Below are positions 38,301 to 50,300 of a stretch of DNA of 62,000 nt, piece by piece. The translations under genes and the position numbers were made by a program. Origin of the DNA: Phoronis australis. Lineage: Eukaryota; Phoronida; Phoronidae. Under the pieces are notes generated by a model. The model was not told the origin of the DNA and did not search any database. It saw nothing but the letters and a program-made list of their open reading frames with translations. Position 1 is the first letter of the stretch, and each line of letters starts with the position of its first letter. Location of the stretch: positions 53,843 through 115,842 of the forward strand of contig NMRA01000329.1 in assembly GCA_002633005.1 (NCBI GenBank). Direction: 5' to 3'.

Positions 38301-41300
38301 ATTGGCTTTGATCTTAGCTGTCGAGCAGCAATATCTGTTGAGTTATTGTTATAGTATTTGATATTACCCATTCTTAAAAATGGCTTCCAGTTGAAGTAAA
38401 ATTAAATCAAGGCGTAAACCTCATCCGCTGTTTCGTTGTTACTCGCAGCGAAAATGGACATTGCAAGCGATATGTAGTAGCGATTAAGGGTCATAGAGCC
38501 AATGACTAATCTCCTGGCTGTATGTGAGAAAAAAGAGGGACGAGACGAAGCAATTGGAGAGGTACGCTCTTCAGTATAAGTATTTATGATGGAAATGAAG
38601 CGCTGGACTTCCTAGATAAAGCTTTACTTGATGACTCCCTTGCCTACTAATGGGTATATCACTTATGTTAAGCTTGATAAGTAGGCACTTTGTTGAATGA
38701 ATCTGCTGTACTACATCTACGGTTAAACTGCGTTAGGTTGTGCTCAGAACACACTCTGGAGTCTTATTTTATGTCATAGCCACGTGTGCATAATTTGGTA
38801 AATTATCAAATTGTTTGCAGGCCCGACTAAAGACACAGTGGTCGACTTTTGGAGGATGATTTGGGAGAAAAAAGTTCGAGTGGTGGTTATGCTTACAAAC
38901 CTAGTCGAGAACGGAAAGGTAGACGTGATATTTTTTGCCGTGTTAAAGAGTCAAAATGGGGAACTACGCCTTAAAGTTTAGAAATGATGTAATTTGATTG
39001 TAGTTTGAAAAAACGAAGAGAAGACGATTAAATCAGAAATTAAACGTCTCCACAACGTGTGTTTTTCACGTGACCTTATGATTTTCTCCTATTATCTGCT
39101 GATTTCAGAATCCCCTAAGTGTTCTATACGTCTTGGCCAGTGCAGACGTCTCTCCTTTATCGTCAAAAACTAGCAAATCCAAATATTTCCTGTTCTATTC
39201 CAAATAAACTTTAGTGACCGCACTCTTTTTTATTCAGCGTAAATGTCATAAATACTGGCCAGAGTCTAATGAGCCGGAAGAGTTTGGTAACTTTTCCTTG
39301 TCGGTGATAGTAGACGAGCAACCATCAGACATCACCATACGAAAGATGAAGATCGTTAATTTGAAGGTGAGTTTTGAAGTTTAATTGCGTAATGATCTTG
39401 GAGATACCGAAGTTTACCTAAAAACAATAAACTAACGATTAATTCCAATGTTTCAGAATTAGCATAAAGTAATCAGAAATGATGTAGGGCGTGATTCTTA
39501 TGTTATGACAATATTCTTGAAAATTTTAATACGTTACAAAATTTATTTGAAGCATGTTGTTTATTTACCTGGGAATTAAATAAGTCCATAGCTGTAGTTT
39601 TAATACTTTATTTTTAAGGCTTCGACAATCATATGTACATGTATTGTTGAGGATTTTATAAAATGAAAACAATCACCTTCAATGCTTGTAACAAAGTCAG
39701 TACTCTGAATCGGGTTTGACGATCTCTACAGTAATCCACATAATGAAGTCATTTTGACTTCCAGGAAGATCAAGAGAGAACAGTTACACAATTCCACTTT
39801 ACTGCCTGGCCCGATCATGGTGTTCCGGAAAATTCTGGGTCATTTTGGAAGCTTCATCGACTAGTCAAATCAGAAATGAATTCAGAGTCGCCTGCCGTCA
39901 TCCACTGCAGGTACAAAACAATACGGTGTTTCAGAAGTTTTATACTGTATTAAATTACTATTGTCCAGATGTGTGTGTTGTAGAGCGTTCACACGCCGAC
40001 CAATCTGACGGCAGATCAGACGTGTAGTAGTTTTCTGTCTGAAAAAATGACATCTGATCGCTCGTCGAACGTGTGATTTGCTTATCGACCGACATTTCCA
40101 ATACATGTGTAACGTGGTTGACGGTTAGGTTCACCTCCTGTGGTGAGTGCACGTGATTGGCTAGAGTTATAATTACTCCGAAGACTGCAGATAGGACACG
40201 TTGGTGAACGCTCGTTTTAAGCGCAGGGCCGTAGGAAGCGAACTGTCACTCTTTTCCAAGCTTAATGATGTTTAGCCTTTCATAATTAAGGTGTCCCATT
40301 TCAGACGGGACCCTCTCTCGCTGGAACAGTTCCGAGAAATGTCCCTATGTCCCTCTATACATGCAAATCCGACACTGGCAAGTACTCACGACGGAGGTTG
40401 TGATTCCAAATTCATCAAAAAATCACAAAACATTCGTGCACAGCCCAGCAGTATCAGGACATTCCAGACAAACAACCAAAAAATGTGAAAAAATACAGAA
40501 TTGACCGCCATCAAAAAGGTGGTATTTTGAAGAACGTGAAGACCGCTATTTGTTAATTACATAAAAAGACTTTCCTAGTGGTTAGTTATAGAATAGTGTT
40601 ACTGTTTCCCATAGTATCAGAAGAATATCATATCTTGTGAAGATGGTTACCATGAGTTGTTGGTAAGGATTTCTCACATGTGAAGAACACTGCTGTAGAG
40701 GCTACCATTGGGGTGACAGTGTAAATGAGCACGCGTGTACTCAAATACTCGCAATAATAAACAAATATTTCAACTTTTTTGAGCTCAAATTCAACTCGTG
40801 AACCGTTATACATGTATCCTTGGAAATGAGCAAAAATACACGTACATCTTAATGTGATTGCCCAACCTCCCATTTCCCCCGGTTACCCGTCAAAAATCTG
40901 TGAGCATGCCTGCGGAAAATGCTAATAACATTCCGTTTTGATCAACAATTCGTTGGTTTTTGATTTACATGTTTGTGAATCTACGAAAACCGACAGGTTA
41001 ATAGATGATTTTTGGCAAATACAAGATAATCTTTTAAGAAATGATTATGATTCAGTGAATTAAGTTGAAGCCTGCATATGGAAAAACTCTATAATCCGAT
41101 CGCTAAATGGTAAAGTGCACTTGGACGCTTTTTGCCTATCTAAAATAATTCTCAAAGACATTGATGAAATTGGACATTTCCCAAAAATTTAATCACAATT
41201 CAAATGACAATACATGCATTGCTTTTTGACTTCGGTACAAGACCTGTTGTTTAAAGTCACTAACAGAGGATCAAAAAGGAAATAAGTCATTAAATTAAGG

Positions 41301-44300
41301 TAAACGCATTTCTCATGGATTTGATTGTTGGTTTCTGATTTACATGTTTATGTGTCTATGAAAATGGAGAAGTTGAGAGGTGATTTTGTGACAGTTAGGA
41401 GCTAATCTTGTAATAAATGGCAATGCTTCAATGAACTTAGGTGCAGGTCGACATTGAAATAATTCGATCCATCATCAGATCCCCAAATATAAAAGTACAC
41501 TGAAAGAGTTTTGTCTATCTGAAATAAGTCACAATGAAATTGATGAATTTCGGACAGCTCTACAAATTGTCCCAAAATGTTCTCACAATTCAAATGGCAA
41601 TAAATTGTTTATTGGCTCAGGAACAAGATTACTGGGTTTAAGTTTACAAACCGTAGATTGAAAAACAAGTTTAAGTACTTGAATAAAATCATTGGTCATC
41701 AAATTGGAAATGTTCCCTTTACATTTATTGATGCTTTATGTTTCCAGTAGTATTGCGTCTTACAATTTTGTTCTTCAAAAATGAATCGTTTGCTTGTATT
41801 TTCCGGTGGTAACACACACACGGCATGCGCGATCCCAGCCTAAAATATAGGGGGCTCGAGTTTTTGAGGATGTTGAACTTATACTGAAGAACAAAAAAAC
41901 GGAATACGGGGTTTGTTCAGGGCAATGAATTGTGCATACGCGGAATTTATGCCTCAGTAGACTTTTGTCTCTCTTTTTTCGAACTTTATGTTTCTTTGAA
42001 GCGGACCTTTTTACCTACTTTTCCAAATGGGGGGCTCGTTCGAGGTGCGAACCCACTGTTGGAACCCAGCTATAGTTACTTCACGCAGCTCGCACTGAGC
42101 TACCCGTCAGTGATCTGCCCCTATATTCATTTTTACTCTCCTTGAAACTTTGTTCACAGTTACTCAAATCCTGATGGCTGTATCGCCGGTATCAACCCCA
42201 CCTATGGCGGACGTGTGGGGTGCGGTACAAATATGGTGACATCCAGAGAACGAGGGTGGGGGGTGGGGGACTNGATAGGAAGTGGGTAGGTTGGTGAAGT
42301 CAAATTGGTTTGTGCCCCCCCCATATTTTTTTTCTTTCCTACAGGCCCGAAGCGTCTGATTTGAATTCTGATCTAACATACAGTCTGTGTTCTAATAGGA
42401 ATTCTTAAGGACGCGGTAATACAGCTAATTACTCTACATTTCATTTTTGACCAGGGCGTTTAATTTTAAAGCAGAGGAATACTTCCTGGATCTCCATGGC
42501 AGAATTGCTTGCCTTTCCCATTTTCCCTTTTATAAATAAATGAACAATGTATGGTGTTACAAACATAAATTTGTTTGACACTAACACTAATCATTTATAG
42601 ACAAGACTATGTGTATTACTGGGTTTAATTTTAAGCGAAAAATAAAGTGAAGATAACTTTTGGAACCGGAAAACCGTACCTTGATGTAGTAAGTATACAA
42701 CCGTTTCGGCCTCATCTCACAGACTTAGTTCACCACCGGGTGCACCCTCTGTCGTTATAGAATAAAACAATAAAAACAATAACAGTGATCGATAACTAGC
42801 GACCCGTCTCACCGATGCAGTTGTCAGTACACTCATCACATTTGTATTCATAGACCACAACACACCTCTCGAGGGAGTTGACTCATCTTCCACTGATGGG
42901 AGGATGGACCGAACAGTGTTGAATGGATTGTGAAACGACTTGACGTTTTGTTATTTTTTTCATTGTTTTATTCTACGACAGAGGGCGCACCTCGTGGTGA
43001 ACTAAATCCGTGAGATTAGTACGAAACGGCATACAGTTATTACATCAAGGCACGGTTTTTCGGTTTAAAAGGAGACCACTATTATTTCATTAATCATTTG
43101 ATTCATTTTGTTTTAAAGTGCTGGGATAGGTAGAACTGGCACCTTTATCTTACTGGACATTCTCGTTGACCAGTTAACGCAAGAGAGCCTAGTCGACCCT
43201 CTAGGTTTCCTTTATCGCCTTCGCCAACAGCGAGTCAATATGGTACAGACAGTGGTAAGTATACATGTACACATGTACGACAATACGATTCTGAACACCT
43301 TGTGCATTACCATAGCTTTGAATTCCTTTTTGGAAGTATTTCATACCTGATCATTGGCGAACCTCAAACGAGCAAAGGTTACTACAGTATATCAGATAGA
43401 GGCAGATTGGGATTGGAAATGACGTTGTACAAGACACGTTGAGACTTGGTAGGTTGAGGGCAAGGGGCCCGTTCCAAGAAACGCATTTAACTGCATTTTT
43501 TAGTCAGGGCTTATCTTTTCCCAACTTCCAAATCCGGTAAGATAGTCAAACTTAACACAAAACTGAAGTCATACTTTTAAGATCACTTTCTTGGAATCAG
43601 ACTGGAAAGATTTAAGTTTTATCATAAATTTTTACTTAAATTTAATGTTTGTGTTAGCCAAGTCATTGTTCTTGGAACAAACTCGTGATCTCAGCTGCGT
43701 TTTGGTCTCATTTTGCTGTTGTAAAACACCTCTGCTATGAATTCATTCTACGGTAGTACCCTAGGTGTTCAAGTTTGGACAATATACGAGAAGTGCAGAT
43801 AGCCTGAGGATACTATAACCTGTCCACCGTAGCTTTATAACTTCAAACTCGAATTTCCACATGTGCGGGAGAACTCAAACTAGGTGCCACTACTCCCGTT
43901 TGCTGTCAAAAGGGAGTTGCAGTTGGAACACGTACGCCTTGTTATAAAGCTTTCCTCTGATCAAGCCACACTCAGACCAGAAACTAGTTCTGGGCGTGAG
44001 GGAATTTGCAATTTATTATTAATTGCTCAAGATCACGTAGCTCAATAACGTGGCTTGACCCCTTGGTCACTTTATGCGCCGTACATTGTTCCAGCACAAA
44101 CGTGCTGCTAGCTCTTCCGAAGCCCAGAAATCACATCTACTCAGAGTGATGGACATATTGAACCTTTTTATAATGTAAAGTGGGATTAACAAAAGGTTTG
44201 CCTTTGTGGCTGAATGCATGTTCTTAGCAGCTTTAAACAGAACGGTTATAATGCTTCCAACAATTGTAGTAGTTAGAAACACATCATTGCCAACCCACGT

Positions 44301-47300
44301 TTGGTAAGTTGGTGTCGTACATGTAGATAAAGCTAAGGAAGTTAGATTTTTTGGGGAAAAAAGAGGAGTTCTCTGGTACATACGCTCACAACATTTGATC
44401 TTATTTGCTTCCTGCCGAGATTAGAACTGATTTAAATGTATCGATAGCTAACTTTCGAAATAGCCTCGCCATATTGAAGTCAGCAACGCGTCAGAAGTCG
44501 ATCAGGTCTTGGTGAACAGTCGTTCAGCACCACCTGCAGACCCCAAGTAAAGCAGACGGGAGTTTTCAACCAACTGTTATCAACAGCGTTTTAACATCTT
44601 TCCAGCTGTGATAATACCAACAAAATCTTGAATACTGCTGTGCGGTGGGATGTACATGTACCAATACCTTAAGGAGAAAGACAAACCTTTTAAAACATCA
44701 ACTGATCAGCAAATACTTCCTGTTCCATACATTTCGCACAGTTAAGATGAATTAGTGAACTTTAAAGTAATCAAACATTGGGAGGTTCTGACAGTGGTAT
44801 TTATTGCTCAGCTTTTCAATGAACCCTTATGTAGTAAATGAGTTTCTGTCCACCAAATCTGAGCAGAGATCAACCGGAAGTAACGTACGTGCTCTCATTA
44901 CTCTAGAGAGCGCTAGTATGAATAGTCCTCTGCTTGTTATGGCGGATGATTTTAGCCACTGATCGCTGATGCAGTATCATGAACATCAGAGTACACTGCA
45001 CTTCTATGTAACCAATTTTAATGTCAGGCTTTGGAACACGTCTTTAAGGAACTGTATTGTCGGCACTAGAACACTAGATATACGATGGCTTGAAACAACA
45101 CTGTTGATTATCAACGACTGTCGCGATGTCTGTTATGGGTTATTGTAGGACCAGTATGAGTTCATATACAATGCCATTTTGGAATACCTGCAAAGCGGAG
45201 AGACGTTTATTCCTACCGCCAAGTTTGACAGCAGCTTTGAAACGTTATTGGAAAACTCAGAAAATGGAAAAAGGCCCATTGAACAGGAATACGACGTAAG
45301 TTTGTTACTCTTGTCCTTCCTGGAATTGTCAATCGAATATTTACGCTTCATTGAGTCATAACATTCGTACAATTACATACATTTTGAGCTGATATTTAAT
45401 AAATCAGGAATTTTTTGTTTACAAAAATGCACATTCTTTTCTAGACTTTGAGGCGTCTGTGTCCTTCGCTGCCTGCCGATGAATGTGTAACTGCTTCATT
45501 ACCGGAGAACGTAGGCAAAAATCGCCGTTCAGATGTACTGCCAAGTATGTTCTCAACAATGATTAGTTTATGACTTATATTCTTTAGTAAGCTGTGTGTT
45601 GAGATAGGTTTACAATATCTAAGACTGCCTCTATTGCCGTCTCACGTTATATCAAAACTCGCACTCTCTTGTAAAAGTTCTTTCACACAACTTCGATGCA
45701 CCTTATATAGGCATTTGATTCAGATTCGCTGGGTTTATTTTGATGAAAAAAATAGTATTTAAGTGCAGGTGTAGTATCATTAATGAGTACCGTTTTGAAT
45801 AGGAACGAATGTAGTCCACTCACCATATATTGGTAGCAGCAACGTATTAGAGCATACATATGCTGGACGTTCATACTTTTACATACAACAGACACTGCTA
45901 AATAAGGCCATGTTTACTAGGTGACCGGGCAAGACCAGTTCTCATGTCACGGGGCAAAGGTAAAAGCACAGACTACATCAACGCTGTGTTTGTCAATGTA
46001 AGTCATCTAAAAAGCTTTTTGACATTGTGTACATTAAACTATTTTAATCAACATTAATTGTAAATTTCTGATCTTGACTTGTTACTGGATGCAGTGTATT
46101 GCTGATAATTTAGTCAATCGGTAGTAGCTCAGAGATTAGTATGTCACATGCACAACAAAATACATTCAAAACCGAGATAAGATTTTACAGATTTGATTCT
46201 AGTGCCCAGCATAGGTCTTCCTCAAGAAACTATAATCGGAAGATCGTAAAAAACTGACTTTCGATTTAAACCACGCACTGATCTTAACATGTCTGTTGCT
46301 CAGATTAAACGTGATTTTTGGCTTATCAATGAGAAAAACCGACAATTTATTATAGTGCGCTATACTTAATAAGCTGGCTAAAAACGGCGGGTCCTTTTAT
46401 GAGCTTTAGTTCACCTGACCCAAGTTCTGGTAAGGATTTAAACTTTAGTTAATACCAGTTTTGCGACTACATGTGGTCTAAACCAAAAGTTAATCTTTTG
46501 TCAGAAGGCAACACATAGGAGTTTTAGATTTACCACGCCTTCACCGCAAAGGGAGAGCTTACACGACGTGTTTTACAGGGTTACCGACATCGAGATGAGT
46601 TCTTGGCGACACAGATTCCACTTCCGAGTACAGTAGCAGACTTTTGGCGTATGATGTTTGACCACGACTGTCACATAATCGTCTGCTTGAGTGACTGGAG
46701 CGAATCAGACGACGTAAGTAACAATCTGTGGCTATCTGTACAAAGACTTTTGCGACAAACGTTGTCGTCTTCCGAAACATGTACATTACCTGTGTTCGGC
46801 TGCCTGTCCTTATGTGGATCGGTACACGTATTTATTCATGCCTGTGATTTTGAAAGCAAAAATAAACATGTAAGCCAACCATATCCTCATGAAGATACTG
46901 ATACACAGTGAAGTGTTACAAAATTGGATCAGGTAATAGTGTTGTTGATTATAATGATGGCGTGTTGACAAGAAATCCACACCTCAGTGACATCAGGTGG
47001 AGTAGTAAAGAGAGAGATAATATCAAACGACAAAACGAGTGCAACGATGACTACGTCTCTACCAGGCCATCACGTTAGGCCATGAAGACTTACATGTAGA
47101 TAACGGGTTGAATAGATTTATAATTATCCTGATATCAACATATTAGACAATTTCTTCGCACAAATCAAGTTCTGACAGAGAAAAAAAGATAAGTATTACA
47201 CCACTCACAGCCCTTTGCAGGCAAACGGTTTAGCGTTTCCAGACACAAACACAGCATGTCGACCCCTTTTGAACTTAACGTCCCGTTTTGTTAAACTTAA

Positions 47301-50300
47301 TATTCAAGACGGTAGCTGATTAATATTTTGGTAGTGTGGTTTAAGCCAACTCTTTTTTCAGTATATCATTGACGGTACATGTGAATGTCTACACTGTACA
47401 TACATGTATATGCCTTGACAGCGGCGAGTTAAAGGCAGCAAGGGCGACGACTTGCCTGATGCTCAATCAAACGGATAAGACATATATTTAAGTCACCTCG
47501 TACACTTTCATTTAGGCCCGTTACTACCAAATTTTACTCTCACATTAATCTGAAAATTGACGAATTGCGTGCAAGACTTCCAGTAAATTTTCAATTTTCA
47601 CCCAATGTGATAGGTCTGTTTGTGTAGTCACGTACATTGAAGTGTGTCCCAATATTATTCAGCAAATCTGATATTTTGCGAGGCTGGTGCGAGTGAGAAA
47701 GAACAGTCGTGCTGGAGACAGACGGTGCAGTGCAGATAAAATTATATTTTGTTTGCAACTTTTTGTTCAAATCAGGTTATAAACTGCGATGTGGGATGGA
47801 CATTTGTTTCAGTTAGGAGCAAAATAGACATATGACATTTAACGACGCCAGACAAACCCAGCCAAATTTGTATATCTGTTGAGCATAATTTTGTGTTCAA
47901 ATAATATCTCGTCAGCCTAGTTAAAAAAATATTTGGAGAATTAGATCGGTTTCATCTACTAAACCAGTGATCTCCCGGCGAGACTATGTTAAGTTACATT
48001 TCATAACGTGGTGCCCGTTTCCTGAAACTTCTACTGTCTTGATTTAATAGACCTAAATGATAATGTATACTATGATTCCATTTCAGTTGACATTTGTAAC
48101 CGAGTCCAAGAAATATTTTACCAATGTCCACTGTATGTCTATCAGTGGTTACTTGTACCTCAGGAAAAGATTTGGTGCAATGAATGTATCTTTTGCTTAT
48201 ACTGGTGATGGTAGGGCTGAAACGGGAGTTCCAACTGAGATAGATCGAATATGAGACAACATACCTACTAGTTAACCACAAATGCTACTACGTAAGTTCT
48301 GAGAACAGATTGGTGTTGTAATTTACATAATTGATACAGTGACGTCCAAGCTGGAGAAAATATCATTTCCAGTTTCCTCCATTCCAGACATGGGGACGCT
48401 ACTGGCCAGAGAACGGGACTGCTCAATACGGACAATATGGAGTTGAACTCGTGTCCACGAGAACTGAACATAATGGTTACATTGTGATCAGTACAATGAA
48501 TCTTCATCCAGTAAAGAAGGTAAGGGTTCATACAGCTAATTTCTGTATGTTTATGGAGTTGCATGGGCGTATCCAGGATTCTGAGTTGGGGGAGGGGTAG
48601 GGCAGGTATTAGCCAAGAATTTGTCCGTCAGACATTCGCACCCCCGTAGTGCCAAATGGCCCCTTGCCCTCCTTCCTCCTAAATCTGCCACTCAGTTGTT
48701 CATTGACAGTGGTTGTGAAACGCTATCCATTGTGGTACTTGATATAAAGCACATTTTTAGATATGGCCGTCCTTAAAGCTTGGGTTTTCCGCCACTTGAA
48801 ACTGTTTACTGGACGTTTCAGCCTCGCCATAAATCTCCGATGACATGATCAAACGATATTACAAAAGTAGTGAGTGTCTTTGCATCAGCAATTGTGGGTT
48901 TAGAATCTGGATAGTGATCACATTCTGAGCTACTTAATCAGTTGACCGGACGGTGCACCGCGGCGTACTGGACTCACCAATGGACCTAAATGCACGTCTT
49001 GCTTACCGATGCCCTTCCATGAAATCTGATGCATATTTTTCCCATTGACGCAGCTCACTTCCGTTTTGCGGGATTTCGGCCAGTGCATTGGAAAGTGTAT
49101 TGTAAGGGTAGTTGAGATGGGCAAGCGCCATAAGTTATGGATCACCACCAAACTTTTGGAATAATGAAGACAATTATGCATCACATAAGGTTTTTGATTT
49201 ACGGTACAATTCAGACACGTGGTAAGATTTTATATATTTTAAGTTTTCATCGCATTTAAGGGATTTTCTACCATCTGCCACCATTGCTCAACAATAATTA
49301 CGTAGGCAAATCCAACTAACTGTGTGTACCTGATTTCGCGTGACGTAATAACAATAACTGAAGCTTTGATTGGCCAATAATAATAAGTGAGATCACGAAT
49401 GTGATTAGTAGTTGTCGCTGTTTTATTCCTACTCTGGTCTCTGCGGTCTTGTTATACCACAAAGTGGTGGAAAACCTTGGGGCTTAAAGTCACAGCAGTA
49501 AGCAGAGCAAGCTTGAAGCCGTGTTTGACGAATGAGACCAGTGGGGCTGAAGTCACATTTGGCGAGGTAGGACGGAAGATGTGCGAAACAGATCCCATAC
49601 TGGCTTTGCGTTGGTAGAGGCTCTTTTGAGCACAAGGGCCAAAAAAACTCTCATTGCGTACACCTTCTGCATCGTTTTGCAGTTGTGACTCGGGAAAAGG
49701 GTGTGGAAAATGTAAAGAAAACACATTTCCTAGCTATCTGTCTATCAAGGGATCATTAAAATATGCCAAATTTATCTCGATGACTTGTCAACTCGAGGCT
49801 TCGCTGGATTACTATTATAAAACAAGTTAAATGATTCGGGTTTACGCGCTAAAATCAACACAAACATGGCAGGAATTCGCGCCTAAAATGCTGATCAAGT
49901 CAATCTTCGAACTCATAATGAGGGCGTTGCGCTCTGCGGTACAACACACCGAGAAAGCCCCATCAGTTGTTGTAAATGAACCACGTAGGAGCCTTTTGGA
50001 ACGCATATTCATTTCGGGGAAAAGGGGAAGTTTCCGCCAAGAACCCCTGGAATTCCGCGGTATTGGAAAAATAGGAGGCAGTATGAAAAATCGTAGCCAC
50101 CCAGCTAGGCAAATCATGCGGTCATGACAGTTTACTGCCTTAGATTTCAGACCCGACTGACGACCGCAGTGGATACCTACCTAACGACTGCCAGCAGACC
50201 AATGCTGGTCTGGTCAGAATCGGCTAGACAACTGGTCACATTCTCAATGGCAACCAGTCAAACACAAATTGTAACCTGTCATTTACATGTATGTTGTTTT

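Larger units (their letters stand above)
39911..43118 (+). other. RPTP intron 22 (splits D1 P-loop)
   Basis: A 3.2-kb intron lying inside the catalytic P-loop coding sequence. It holds a 375-bp tandem duplication (40955-41700), a G-rich stretch next to a single N (42256-42273) and a foldback element (42657-43075). Confidence 0.8.

Noticed and set aside
39950-40090. Possible small MITE with CACACG ends in intron 22
   Set aside because: The inverted match is only about a dozen bases and imperfect; could be chance.
42255-42270. Possible G-quadruplex
   Set aside because: Only three G-runs separated by single T, next to an N; not enough for a firm call.
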